A DNA stretch of 64,000 nucleotides from Takashimella koratensis (GCA_003116875.1 BCKT01000001.1:945763-1009762), one strand, 5' to 3'. Numbered from the stretch's first letter, positions 38,692-50,797 are shown. A program made the numbers and translations. Notes: generated by a model not told the origin, from the letters alone.

Positions 38692-39420
38692 ATGTACCAG
38701 TCAACCGATCTCGACCTCAACCCTTCTCTGGAGGCTTTATCAATTTCCGTGGCGACAGCCGCGTCCCAAGAGACGTTGGGGCAGGATCATGTCAACGCGG
38801 AGCTCATGCAAAGGCTGGCCAAACATGCCACGGAAAGATCAGGGAATCCAGACGACCTTCGAACAATCTTCTTTCAGGCGTTTCAGCAACGATTTTCTGA
38901 ACTCGAAAAGAGGATTCATGCGGTCAATGAGCAGTCTGGGACCTTGAACACAGATGAGACGGACGCAGAGATGTCCGTGCAGCCGGAATCAACATCCCAA
39001 GACGACATGATGGACGCCTTGGGTGCCGTACCGATTCAAGTCCTATCGAGGATTGCCACCGGCTTCACAGCGGACGCAACTACATTTGCGGTTTATGAAA
39101 AAGACGGTCATCTGCATCGGTTGAAGAATATTGAAGGTCTTGTCGAGATCACGCAGACCGACGCTGGGACAAAGAAGGTTGCTTATGTGCCCCTCTCCAA
39201 AGGCAAAGAGTATACGATCCCTTGGGCTCTTTCGCAGATATCCATCAGCATGGACGAACAAGGCAACGTCTCGAGCAGCGCACAATCATTACCGAACATT
39301 CCGATGCAGTCCGGACTCATGTATCCGGAATCCCTTGAAGACCCCAGCTTCGCCTTGATCAGATCTGACGAAGACGGCTCAGTCCTTGGGGTGGAGATCA
39401 CATACTATCACCCGAATTGA
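38692..39420 (+). CDS. Intronless array gene 4 (IxW-module protein of unknown function)
   Basis: Single open frame, 242 aa. The N-terminal third is helical with heptad-like spacing (NAELMQRLAKHATERSG; QRFSELEKRIHAVNEQ), possibly a short coiled coil. An acidic Ser/Asp/Glu linker follows (about 85-110). The C-terminal module shows TTFAVYEKDGHLHRLKNI, KKVAYVPLSKG, KEYTIPWALSQISISMDEQG, and ends GVEITYYHPN, parallel to EITLSY in gene 2. No introns, signal peptide or membrane helix. Position in line with genes 1-3 on one strand with similar spacing points to tandem duplication followed by strong divergence. Function unknown. Confidence 0.85.
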   Translation: MYQSTDLDLNPSLEALSISVATAASQETLGQDHVNAELMQRLAKHATERSGNPDDLRTIFFQAFQQRFSELEKRIHAVNEQSGTLNTDETDAEMSVQPESTSQDDMMDALGAVPIQVLSRIATGFTADATTFAVYEKDGHLHRLKNIEGLVEITQTDAGTKKVAYVPLSKGKEYTIPWALSQISISMDEQGNVSSSAQSLPNIPMQSGLMYPESLEDPSFALIRSDEDGSVLGVEITYYHPN

Positions 39421-39791
39421 AGCTAGCCGTTGGGTTTCAGCTTGTGTAGAGCGTCTGTGCTTTTATCTTAGTATATGCATCTCGTTTCACCCGACCGCCT
39501 GGCAAGACAATGTCACCGTGTACGCTGAGTGCAATGCTCGAAACTCAAGCCAAAGTCTATGTACTGTACTGTAGTGGTGCCAAATCGCAAGGGTCTGCAC
39601 GGAAATGAGCCAGCCAGGCACGCCAAAAACAAGCAAAGCTGGAATTGAGCCCGACGCATCGAACCATCGAACCATCCACCGGTGTCCATTCAACCCCAAC
39701 TTTTCTTTCATCCTCTCTCTACACCAACCCCCTCCTCTCCCCCCCTCCTCTCCCCCCCTCCTCACCACCTCCCCGGCCCCCCTCCGACATC
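39421..39791. other. Promoter region of ERG7
   Basis: 371 bp, with a CT-rich leader ending in CTCCTCTCCCCCC repeats (39728-39765) before the ERG7 start. No gene seen. Confidence 0.5.
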
Positions 39792-42477
39792 ATGATCGCA
39801 GTCCTCGACGGCCCCGTCTACCTCAAGCCCGAGTCCCCCGAAGCCGCGCAGTACAAGACCGACTACGCGGGCTGGCGCTTAAAGTTGAGTGAAGACTCGC
39901 ACGGACAGCAAAAATGGTATTACCTACCCCCTGGCGAGGCTCGGGACAAGTGGCCTCAGTCAAAGATTGACAAGTACTGGCTTGGCATGGATGTGGTGAG
40001 TGGACTCCAAGGCCGGTACAGTCCCGTTCAAGGCAGCGTGTCTCCAGCATGGAGGTCCACCCGACCGCGGCATGTTGCTCGGGTTCATAGGCGTAAAGGA
40101 TGGGCCAAGACGCGGAGGCTGACTTGGTCACTTCGGTGGATGGACCACAGGAAGCGCCAGAACTGGAAGCACCAAAGACCCCAATGGAAGCGGCTCGGAA
40201 TGGACTCAAGTTCTACCGCGAGCTGCAAGGTGACGACGGCCACTTTCCTTCCGAGTACGGCGGTGAGTCTGAAGTCTAGCATACCAAGTCTGCTGTTACG
40301 AGTAGTGTTGTGATAATGGCTCATCCGACACTTTTTAGGACCGCTGTTCTTGACCCCCGGGTTGGTCATCGCGATGGAGGTTACGGGCCAGACGTTTCGA
40401 CCTGAACAAAAGGCCGAGCTCATCCGATATCTTTTGAACAAGCGGCGGCCCGAGGGCGGATGGGGACTGTGAGTGTACCGACTACTCTGCGCGTAGACCG
40501 AATCGGTGTGGTACACGCTTATGCCGACTGACCTTGTCTACAGGCACACGGCAGCCCCGCCCACCGCGTACGGTACGGTGATGAACTACGTCGCTCTTCG
40601 ACTGCTTGGGATGGGTCCTGACGAGGGTCCGATGACGGAGATCCGTGCGCTCATTCACAAGATGGGCGGCGCGACGACTGTCCCGACGTGGGGGAAAGTG
40701 TGGCTCAGTATCTTGGGTGTATACGACTGGGCCGGCGTGGGTCCCGTCCCTCCCGAGCTCTGGCTCTTGCCCGACTGGGTCCCCTTCGCGCCCTGGCGAT
40801 GGTGGATCCACGTGCGAAACGTGTACACCCCCATGAGCTACCTCTGGGGCACCAAGTTCGTCGGTGCCTTCACCCCTCTCGCGTTCAGTCTTCGCCAAGA
40901 GCTTTATACCCAGCCGTACGAGTCGATCCGTTGGGGCGCACAGCAGACCAATGTCAACCCGATTGATATTTACTGCCCCCATCATCCGATTCTGGATCTC
41001 GCGTACAAAGTCCTCGGGATATACGATATACTCCCCCGCTGGGTCCCGAGTCAATGGAATATCCGGTCGATGGGGGTGGACGCTGCGTATCGCCAGGTGG
41101 TATACGAGGACGAGAACACGGGGTACCAGACGCTCGGACCCGTGTCCAAGGTGTTCAACATGGTCGTGCGGTACGCTCGTGACGGGCCGGACTCGGACGC
41201 CTTCCGCAAACACTTGGCTCGTATCGACGATTTCTTGTGGATCGGGAGAGAAGGCATGTTCATGACGGGCACGAACGGGAGTCAACTCTGGGACCTGTGC
41301 TTCCTCGCGCAGGCGATGGTTGAGACCGACCTCGCGAAAGATGAGAAGAACAAGGACCTTGTCTTGGGGATGCTCGATTGGCTCGAAAAGTGTCAGATCA
41401 GGGAGAACCCGCCTCATCTCGTCGAAGGATATCGACAGCCCAACAAGGGCGCGTGGCCATTCTCAACCCCAGAACAAAGCTACACTGTCTCGGACTGCAC
41501 AGCCGAGGGTTTGAAAGCCGCAATGGCGATGCAGTCACTGGCCTATGCGCCGCGACCAGTCTCAAAAGAACGTATGCGTCAAGCAGTCGATATTTTGCTC
41601 TCGATGCAGAATGGGCACGGAGGGTTCGCGAGCTACGAACTTACCAGAGGGAGTACAAAGCTCGAGTGGTTGAACGCCGCAGAGGTGTTTGGAAACATTA
41701 TGATCGACTACTCGTACCCCGAGTGAGTGTAGACGGTATCGCGTCGCTTGAAGTAGGTGGGCGGGACACTGACGGCTCTGGATACAGGTGTACGACCTCG
41801 GCGTTGTCTGGACTCAAGTACTTCTCAAAACTCGACCCGAACTACCGAGCGGATGAGATTGCGTGAGTGCATCTGCACCCACCTCGCAAGCACACAAATG
41901 CTAACCCGAACCTGTGCAGACGCTGCATCGATGGCGCGATCAAATACATCCACCGGGTTCAGCGCCCAGACGGATCGTGGTACGGTTCATGGGGAATTTG
42001 CTTCACGTATGCGACAATGTTTGCGCTCGAATCGCTGGGTATCGCGGGGGAGACGTATGCGAATTCGGAGCGAGTTCGAAGGGCGTGCGAGTTCTTGTTG
42101 TCCAAGCAGATGGACGATGGTGGCTGGGGTGAGACCTACCTGGTGAGTCTGAGACCTCATGCACGCAATAGTGTACCTGACAATTGACATCTTAGTCCTG
42201 CGTCGACATGGAATACTCGCAACACGAGTACTCTCAAGTCGTCATGACCTCTTGGTCCATTCTCGCCCTGATCTACGCTAAATGCCCCAACCACGACGCG
42301 ATCCGACGAGCCGTCCAACTCATCATGGATCGTCAACTCCCCGACGGTCGATGGGAGCAAGAAGATACAGAAGGGATCTTTAACAAGAATTGTGCAATTG
42401 ATTATCCGGCTTTCAAGTTTGTTTTCACGATTTGGGCATTAGGCAGGGCAGACAAGTACCTCAATGGCGTCGAGTGA
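39792..42477 (+). CDS. ERG7: Lanosterol synthase (oxidosqualene cyclase)
   Basis: Exons 39792-39995, 40151-40262, 40339-40468, 40544-41722, 41788-41862, 41920-42142, 42196-42477; 734 aa, the usual Erg7 length. It cyclises 2,3-oxidosqualene to lanosterol in ergosterol synthesis, on ER or lipid-droplet membranes. The catalytic D466-C-T-A-E motif is present; the Asp starts cyclisation. QW-type repeats are visible, such as GGWGL near 110, [32 protein letters not shown] and [10 protein letters not shown]. The membrane-binding region [18 protein letters not shown] is conserved. Introns are 53-155 bp. The weakest junction is the exon 2 acceptor at 40150, chosen because it keeps phase and has a CTGAC branch site; it gives [21 protein letters not shown]. 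Confidence 0.96.
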
Positions 42478-42808
42478 AAGAGGGGAACATTTTGGGATAC
42501 AGGCAGTGAACAGGCATGGCGATGAGGGACATTCGAAGATTGGAAGAGGGGGTTATCGCCTGGCTGTTCGTTCGGCTGGGAACTGTATATAGACGTATCA
42601 CGCTTCACGATATATATTTTTTTGGAAACTTTGGCAAGAGCTAAGAGACAGATAGGAAAGCTTTATGCATTGGGCCCCAAACTGAGAATGACTAATCACG
42701 TCATGCTGGATCCTATCGGTCTCGCAGACACCCTCCTGTTCTCCACTTACACATGCAGTCACCAGATCGACCCTCGCCCCCCGCCCTGTCCACGATATCA
42801 CCCACGAG
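42478..42808. other. 3' region between convergent ERG7 and beta-helix genes
   Basis: 331 bp of shared 3' sequence; an AT-rich patch (ATATATATTTTTTT) at about 42609-42624 may serve in 3'-end formation. No gene. Confidence 0.5.
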
Positions 42809-45388
42809 TTAGATCGCCTTGAACCCCTTCCTCGACGTCCGCCGGTTGTACTGCCTCATCAGGGCCAATGCCAACGCGACCACCGCGCCTCCGCCCACCA
42901 TCACACCGAGGGGCGCGAGCATCGACCCACCGCCCGACGTCGAGTCCGATTTCGATCCTGCGCGATAGACTGGTTCGTCGTCCTCGTTTGCCCATGGATC
43001 ACGGTAAGCGTTCCCACTCTTCCCCCCACCACTCCCCCCACTCCCACTGCCGACACCCCCGATTCCAGGTCCCCGAGCGTTGAAGGATTTCAACGAGATT
43101 AACGCGTGCGCAATGTACTGAATAATCGGCTTATTCGTCGCCGCGTGTTCGGATAAATCATGGTCGAGCGCTTGAATATCCCTTGACAAAATGTCAAGTT
43201 GTGACTTGAGCAACCTATCCCCTTTTTCAAGCTTGTCGATTCGCGCGATCAGACCGCGGATAGCGACGGGTTCGTCGCCGATGTGAAGGCCAGCAGGGCG
43301 GCGGTGAATGACACCAGTGTCATCCTCGGGGTCAGAATCGGGATCGGCCAAGATGATGTCGTCGTAAGCGACGACTTCGTGGTCGGGCATTACAGGTTCA
43401 CCAGCATCGAGCTTGGCAGTGATAGATGTCATGGCTCCAATGAGGCTCATTTGGTAGTTGACCAGCGCCTCAGCCAGTGCCGCATCCTATCGAGGTAAAG
43501 AAGAAGGTCTCAGTCAGCAACAGGGACCAGGAGAAAGCGTAAGACACGTACGTAGCCACTCGAGTCGAGTTTGACCTTCTCCGGGTGCTCAGCCGCCTCC
43601 TTGGCCGCCGCATCGGCAATGGCAGCCGGCGAGTCGCGCAGTCTCCACGGCTTGTACGGCTTGCCTCCTTCGTCAGGCGGGTTCAAGCAGATGACTAGCA
43701 GTTGTGCGTCCAGCGTCAGCTAGGATTACGGTGCGTCACTTGCTTCGCGGTCCAGCCCCACTCACTGTGCTGCACCTCGCCGTTGATAAAATCGTCCTGG
43801 TACGACCCCCTCGCGCTACCTCTGTTGATCAAGAACGGTGTCGGTCTCCCGTTCCTCGGCGCCCTCGGACACCTTGGCCCCTCGACACCATCAAACTTGG
43901 CCCCGGCACCATCATCGACCGTGTTCCTGAGCACGGTGAAATCGTTCGCCGACGAAACCACAATCCCGTACCCAAAGTGATCGCCATGGAAAATATTATC
44001 CGATACTGTCGCGCCATGCACGGTCGTCTCTGTATCGTCCGACCATGACGAGGGGCCAATGACAATCCCGACTTTGAAGTAACGTGATAGAGCGTAGAGC
44101 GTGTTGTGGTGGACTCTGACGCCAGTGTAATCGCCCATCCAGGGATCATAGTCGACCAAGTTGATACCTCCCAGCACGACACGGGTGCGCGAGTAGATTT
44201 CATTGTTCTTCACTTCACTACCTGCTGATCCAAAAATAACAATCGCTCCGTCCGTCGTGTCAAACACAGTCTGTGACGTCGAGTTGAGGGAAAAGACGGG
44301 AATTGAACAATAGATCAATTGATAGTGTCAGCAAAATATACACTAAAAAGTTTGTTTTGGGAAAACATTTGGACAATGCCAAGCTCAACGCTTACGTTTC
44401 GCTCAACCAAAGAGTTCTTGCACGCCAAGCTGATTCCATCCGCTCGAGGGTTACCGTATGGTGGTGCCTTCTCCAAAACACCGTCGTACTCGTCGTCCCA
44501 CTCCTCGCCCGCTGGCCCGATCTCGTTGTCTATCACTGTAGCCAGCTGACAGCCGAGTCTGTCTCCTTCCCGAAAATGCAAAGCGCTCCATCCTCTGCTC
44601 AGAGTCAGTCTCAACCCCTGTATGCTTACATGTCTTCTTGGTATCATAAGATGGGATAGAGGTGTAGATGGGTGAAACGCGGACGCAAGCTCACCTTGGC
44701 TCGTACAACCGACAGTCTTTGACCGTTTGGTGCTCGGCATTACCAATCTCTATCAATGCGTCGCCGAGTGGGATTCGGAGCATCTGTGGTCGGTTCCCAT
44801 CGATCACTATTGAGCTGATTGTAGCGTACGAGCACTCGGCGCAGTCGGCTCTAAAGCATCGTCAGCCTTTTTCACTAACAAATCGATTCTCCTCTCCACT
44901 TTCACTCCCGCCTCCGGACTCAAGACGGCGAGATTAGATAAACGCCATGATCAAGACTCACCTAACTGCTGTCGACTGGTTTTCGCCCTGGACAATCAAC
45001 ATGGCCCTCTCACGTCCCTTGACATCCCCCTCTGTTGTCAATGTCTGTTTGGGTGCGGTGAACACAATCGGGTTCTGTAGCCGATGGACTGATCCTGCGC
45101 AGAGAGACACCACCGTTCCGCGACCTGTTGTAAGGCAGCAGATAATCATAGTTAGATTTCTGAGGTATTTGAGGCCAACTGGACTTCAAAGGACAATCCC
45201 AGCAGACGACAGCGCACAGATGTCTGATGAGGTTGACCAAACCGTAACTCACCTCCTTTGGCGAGGACATTGTTGATCGCTACCTCGTCGCCCGAGTGGA
45301 GACATTTAGACGACCGCGACCCGCCGAGCGCCGCAGAAGCGAGCGGAAGAGCCGAGGCCGCCGCAACGAAGAGGGCCTTTAACCGCAT
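42809..45388 (-). CDS. Secreted, C-terminally anchored parallel beta-helix protein
   Basis: Seven exons: 45388-45253, 45124-44962, 44850-44695, 44594-44396, 44270-43766, 43694-43552, 43486-42809; 659 aa. A signal peptide is clear (MRLKALFVAAASALPLASA). Residues 30-400 read as a right-handed parallel beta-helix (pectate-lyase-like fold) by their rungs: ISSIVIDGN, TVKDCRLYEP, CQLATVIDNEIG, SEVKNNEIYS, TGVRVHHNTLY, TVSDNIFHGDHFGYGIVVSS, DFTVLRNTVDDG. A helical stretch, then an acidic linker (ADPDSDPEDD) and Gly/Ser linker lead to one membrane helix at 624-644 followed by basic residues. So it is probably displayed at the cell surface or in the secretory path. Catalytic residues are not evident. 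Enzyme (polysaccharide lyase or hydrolase) or structural protein are both possible. The gene is divergent from NOP6. Confidence 0.8.
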
Positions 45389-45806
45389 TCACGGGGGAAG
45401 GGGTGGGTGGGGGATGGAAGTGTCGGTCGGGGGTTGGAAACGAACTCGAGGCCGTTTCGAGCGCGGGGGAAAGGAGACGATGGGGGGAAGAAAAGTGAGC
45501 GGGCGATCAGACGAGTAGCCGATGCGAGACGAGAGGAAGAGAGTGGGAGAGTGGATGAGGTGGAGAGTGGTAGGGGGGATGGATTGAATGAATGAATGGA
45601 GGCCGAATGGAGACTTTTGGGTTTGCATCACTAGACGCGTCGGGCGGGCGCAGTAATCGGGTTGTGCCATTTAGTAGCTTCTCCCAACATTGTTGTTATG
45701 CATTTTAGCTATTTCCACCACGTGGTCCTCTGTCTTCCCTCCACTTGGGTTGAATTTTTGATCCACAGTGTTCAACAACAACTCTTTCCTCGTCCTATAC
45801 ACCACC
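45389..45806. promoter_or_regulatory. Bidirectional promoter region, beta-helix gene / NOP6-like gene
   Basis: 418 bp between divergent starts. The left two-thirds is GA-rich on the + strand, that is CT-rich for the minus-strand gene. Confidence 0.5.
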
Positions 45807-47167
45807 ATGGAGGCACCCGTGCTCACGAAGAAGCAACAAAAGGCGCAAGCCTTCCGCGCCAAGCAAAAAGCCAAGGCCAAGGGGATCGCCGAGCCATCTG
45901 ACTTGCCCGAGGCGGACGACCAGCTCGACCTTGATGAGTCTGCCGAGGCGGCCGCGAGCACCGAGGCGGTGGGGGGCAAGAAACGCAAGCGCGATGACGG
46001 AGCGGCCGCTGTGGAGGGCAAAGACGGGAAAGGGGCGGACAAGGTAGCGAAGGGTAAGGGAAAGGGAAAGACGGCATGGGATGAGGAGGAGGAAGGTGAG
46101 GCAGAACCGGATGCGAAGAAGAGTAAGAAAGAGGCAAAGCAACGGTTCATCCTCTTTGTCGGTGAGTGAAGGGTCAATACGGGTGTTGTTGTGATTGATC
46201 TGTCTGAGATGCTGATATGTGACTCGTAGGTAACCTCGGTTACGATACTACACGCGAGGTCGTCCAAGCGCACTTCAAGGAGGCAGTTGGTACGTCTACA
46301 TTCCGATTCCCCTCGCATCGGCCCTTCGATCTCCCCACTGACAAGTCTCTCTTTCCGTCGTTGTTCGCAGGTACTCTTCCTCAAGTCCGACTTCTTACTC
46401 AGAAAGCTGGTCCACAACCAAAATCTCAATCAAAATCAGCACCTGTTGCCGGCAAATCCCGGGGTATTGCCTTTCTTGAGCTCTCTTCCTCTGCCGAGCT
46501 CCAAGCTTGTCTCCGACTGCACCATTCCCTGATTGATGGGCGGCGGATCAACGTCGAGTTGACTGCAGGTGGAGGGGGCAAGGGGGACACACGGAAGGGG
46601 AAGTTGGAGGAGCGCAAGGCGCGGGTCGGGACGCAGCGTGAGCGACGAGCCGAGAGGGATGCCGAGGCTGGTGTGGCTGAGGGGGTTGAGGGGGCGACAG
46701 ATGGTGGGGTAGATGGAGTACGTGGGAGTGGGAAAGGTGCTCGGAGAGGGGAGAAGAGAGAAAGGCCGCAAGGCGGGAAACAGCGAGAGGAGGGCGAACG
46801 AGCTCCCCGACCTGCGAAACGAGACGAAGGTGTGGATTCGATCCCCACAGCGGAGGGGATTAAAATGCGCGGCGGTCGTCGTGTCAAAGCCAATACTGTG
46901 AGTCGAGTTAGGTTTTAGTTCATATACGTTTCACAACCCTCTTCTCAAGGAAAAGAGAAAGATGGTTTGATTGGTTTGATTCGATATACCTCGTGGGTAG
47001 TGTCACTGACAAGGGAACAGGGCGACGAGCGACGAGGCCAAGATAGGCGTGGACAGGGCGCGGGCGGGGCCGGTGGTCGAGGCGGGTTTGGCGGTCGGGG
47101 CGGCGGCGGTTCGGGAGGAGGGCGCAAATGGGAGCCTACTGGTGCGAATGCCATTACCGTTGGTTAA
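45807..47167 (+). CDS. NOP6: NOP6-like nucleolar RRM protein
   Basis: Exons 45807-46161, 46230-46289, 46371-46897, 47021-47167; 362 aa. Yeast Nop6 (225 aa) is an RNA-binding protein needed for early 40S ribosome assembly. One RRM: RNP2 LFVGNL at 116-121 and RNP1 KSRGIAFLEL at 167-176; the loop between carries a Lys/Ser/Gln insert. The stretch LHHSLIDGRRINVELTAGGGGK is the Nop6 hallmark. The N-terminus is Lys/Glu/Ala-rich with a KKRKRDD nuclear signal; the C-terminus is Arg/Glu-rich and ends in an RGG-type Gly/Arg tail. Longer than yeast because of both tails. Confidence 0.88.
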
Positions 47168-47767
47168 GTTGTCACCTGCCAGAAGGTCGAAGGGTCAGTC
47201 TCCTTTTCAAGTTACTCTTCTATACATCTTTTTTCTCGTCCGTTTGCTCCCGTCTCCATCTTGCTCGATGGACTCTATCCACCTGTCCAAGCTTTTTCAT
47301 GTATGTATGCTGTACTGGACTATTGGACAATGGAGTGAAACGAAGCAAGACCGCACAAGGACCCGAAAAACACAAAAGTGACGGGCGTATGATATGTAAT
47401 GACCTATCCAGTTCATGGACAAGGAAATGCGTGATTGCGTGTGTTGTCTACAGAGAAACCGGGGAAGGAGAGACCAGAGCAAGAAAAAATGGAATTCCAG
47501 AACCGATGGTATCAAATATGTGTAGAGAGCTTGAACAAGAGTGGTGTTGTAGGCCCCCTTGACCTATCTCGAGTGTGAACATGACGACGACGACGCGTTA
47601 TTTCCCAATGGCTTCTCCCGCTTGCTCGAATCATATATGTGATAGCTCGGCGACCAGATCATACCGACCAGATCATACCTGCCCCTACCCCTATTGCTCC
47701 GCCTCAAGCGATGTCTCCAGCCGCACTCTCTGCCTCGTAAATCGTCGTTAAGCTCACCCGACCCCGA
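47168..47767. other. 3' region between convergent NOP6-like and Cys-rich genes
   Basis: 600 bp with no supported gene. Confidence 0.45.
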
Positions 47768-48154
47768 TCATGAACCCCCCGCACTCCTCGCCACCGCCGG
47801 CCGACCAGCGGTCACACCAGCGTGTGAATCCCCAGGCTGCACTGTGATAATTGTCAGTCTCGTCTACCCTTCTCACTTCAAACCCCTTCCCTCGCCCTTG
47901 CCACGAAGGAAAAAAAAAAATGAAGCCAAACTTACGAGGAAACAAATGTTGTCCATGGTCTGGACCTTGCACTTGCATCCCTGGCTGGAGCAGTTGCATT
48001 GGTGTTCGCTGTCGTGGTGCGCCGGGCGACCGTCGGTGTGGTCGACACGAGCGTCGCGTCCGTTGCACCCGCCGTGTCCAGTGGCGGCCGTGCGCGGCTC
48101 GGTCGAGCCCCTGGTGGCTTTCTCGTCCCGAATTCGGATCTCGGTGCGTGCCAT
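47768..48154 (-). CDS. Small Cys/His-rich protein, metallothionein-like
   Basis: Exons 48154-47936 and 47836-47768; 95 aa. Residues 27-62 hold clustered Cys and His: GHGGC30, the HH pair at 46-47, H51, and C53-x-C55-x4-C60-x-C62 (HQCNCSSQGCKCK), the C-x-C pattern of metallothioneins; C71 follows. The first exon ends at a clean GTAAGT donor. The second exon acceptor is uncertain: using CAG at 47837-47839 gives a Gly/Ala-rich tail, using the CAG four to five bases earlier would end the protein after nine residues. The likely role is binding copper, zinc or cadmium, by motif only. Few Cys compared with classical metallothioneins, so a small zinc-site protein is the alternative. Confidence 0.5.
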
Positions 48155-50761
48155 TATGACCGACTCGGTTTAGAAGGGTGGGTTTTGAAAGGTGGTGTGA
48201 AGTGGCGAGGGAGAAGAGAGGATTGAAGGTGGTGTAGTGGGGGATGTAACGATAGGTTTTAAGCGCCGCTCGAAACTGGCCGTCTCAGAGGTGGACTTTG
48301 GAAGGCTTGTTTTAACGCGGTAGAGCTTTTTCTATAACTCCAAGAGTCAGCTCTATTGTCTTCCGAGGAGACGTACACCGAGCGGTGCAGGCGGCGTTCG
48401 GGTAACCGGTGAGTTCACCGAAAGGCGTGAAGAGCGCTCACTCACTTGCAGATCACTGTAATCACTGTGATTGATTCTGTCCTCCCCGCTCCTTTCCGAT
48501 TCTTGCCTCGCTCCTCGAAAATGCTTCCCGTTCTTCCCGGCTCCTGCGCCGTACGTCACCGGTGGCAAAAGCTAGCTGGTAGAGGTAGGTGATAGGGTCA
48601 GGTGGAGAAGATGGAGATGGAGATCGATAGAGATGAGAGTGGAAGTGGAAGTGGAAGTGGGCGATGAAGAGGGGTGCTAGGGTCGAGAGGAGTGAAACCC
48701 CTAAACCCCTGTTGGGGTCCCCAAATTAGTGGTGAGAGGTTGTGGGTTATCGAGGTGAGTGGCGAACGCCGAGAAGAGGTTCGGGCGCGATCGAGGTGAC
48801 GAGGAGAGAGTGGCGAGTGGCGAGGGGCGGGCGGGCTGAGGATGGGTCGGACGATGGGAGGTGAGTCGCGAGGACAAGGTCAGCATGAGAGTAGTTAAGG
48901 GAAGGCAGGCAGGCGGAGCAGACGGTAGGGGCTGGGGTGCACTTGGCTCACCTTGTGTGACGAGGCTGAGAGTACGCAGTGTCTGCTGGCTGAATTGACG
49001 CTTGGCTTGCTGAGGTTGGTATTGGAAGCTAGGAGTAGGCTGGGTTGAAGTTGGGGTCGGGGAGGTTTCGATTTTGAGAGTCGAGTTTATAAATGTGGAT
49101 GCGGGTGAGTGCGTCGGGGTGGGTTGAGAAGGAGTATGACGATGTGGAAGGAGTTGTTCAAACGTAGGGACGGGAGGTGCCGAAGGGGGTTTGGAGTTTG
49201 GGGATATTGCCACTGGAGATGAGACGGGCGCGATTGGTTTTTGAGTGTGGACAGTGACGACGGTCGGTGATGAGCGAGTGTGAGGATGAGGGTGGGTGGA
49301 GCCGAGGGCGTGGTTGCGTGCTGTTGACTGGTGGTTTGTGGACACGGGGCGGTGGGGATCTTCAACGAGCCCGCTTATGACGACGTTGCCCGACCCGACT
49401 CGACTCGCATGTTCTTCGCCACCAGGGCGCAGTGAGCGCGTGTAACTATGTAGATGAGTATGCTTGTCGCGGTTAAATGAACAGGGCCCACTTGGGTTCT
49501 CGGATCTTTCGGGTCTACTCTTGGTCACGGCGAAGGGCGGGCACGAGGTGAGAGGGTTCGGGGTCAAGGGAAGCGGTGCGAGGTGCGAGCTTGGGTTGTG
49601 TGGTTGAGAGGTCGTAGTGGTTACGTGTCCAGGCCGTTGTGAAGGAGTGCGGAGGTGTAGAGTGAGGTCGTGATGGGCGCCCGTGATGGTGATGATGGGG
49701 AGGACGACAATGATGAGAAGGGAGGAGAGACGGTGATCGTGGAATGGGGCGTGCTCGGAGGGTGTCAGCACAGTCGGGAATAGAGTGGGCCGTGAGGGAG
49801 GGATGAGGGCGTAAACTAAGGGAGGGGGACAATAAACACAGAGGAGACACGGGGACAGCGAGGAACGGGGGCTGTAGAGGGTCGAGCAACGAGGGACAAG
49901 GAGGAGGAGGAGGGGACAAGAAAGTAATCAACGCTCAAAAGGATTGTCCAAGGTCTCGGCCTGGCTCTGCGGTCCGCGGGTAAAGGAATCCCAATCGCAT
50001 CGCCCCGACTGGAGGGATAGACTCACCACGAGGCGCTCCCCCTTCTTTCCCCCTATGCCCTATGTTCCGTACTCGGGGTCTATGCTTCGCTGATTATTTG
50101 CTTCTGATTCGATCTTGATGATCTGCAACGAGGAGGCCGCAAGTGCCGGAACGAGGAGATGTCAATCCGATCTGTGTAAGTGCGTTGGGTAGGTGTTCAA
50201 TTGGAGCGCAGGCGGTGTCTCTCCGTGTCGATCGTTGAATGAACTGCGCGATGAGACGATCGAGGAGGTGCAGAGTTGGCGAGGCGAGGCGAGGTAGGTG
50301 GTTCAGAAGGGATTGAGATATTGAGAAGGTGAGACGAGGGCGAAGAGGTGAACCAGACGTGTTGATACGGGGATGAAAGAAGAGAAGAGAGAAGAGGAAA
50401 CACGAGAAGTTGGAAGATCCATTGCATAAGTATCAGAGTCAAACACACTAATCTGTCCTCGGTTTTTTTTCTCGCCTAATCGCCTGTTTGTTTCGCTTTG
50501 CGTTGTTTTGTTTTGTGTTGTAGCGCTGTGTCAATCTGATTTTTTCTTTTGGTACTAGCATGGTTGCCGTTGTCAAGTCGACAAGGTGATGATGGTGCGA
50601 CGTGCACTGCCGACGGCGACAAGCCGAAACAATGCTCTTGCTCTGTCTATCCCGAGTTTGTGTGCCCCCTCCCCTACCCCCACCCCCTTTGGTCTTCGGC
50701 CATCACCGCCCGCACTCCCGCGAGCCCCCGCTGCTTATCCACTCCACCCACGACGATAAAC

Positions 50762-50797
<36 letters not shown>
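50762..50797. repeat. (ATCA)9 microsatellite
   Basis: Nine perfect tetranucleotide units. Confidence 0.95.

Noticed and set aside
35777..39420. Idea that the intronless array is retrotransposed copies or a transposon
   Set aside because: No flanking direct repeats, poly-A tails, terminal repeats, transposase or reverse transcriptase; each gene has its own TATA-like promoter.
42809..45388. Two separate genes (secreted beta-helix and a membrane-anchored protein)
   Set aside because: Seven exons join in continuous phase with consensus sites, and no promoter-like gap or second start separates them; one gene is simpler.
46842..46866. tRNA T-arm look-alike (TGTGG-ATTCGATC-CCCACA)
   Set aside because: It lies in phase inside the NOP6-like coding exon and has no matching A box or acceptor stem at tRNA distance.
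50762..50797. Possible CRISPR-like or telomeric repeat
   Set aside because: A plain (ATCA)9 microsatellite with no spacers, and not a telomere unit.
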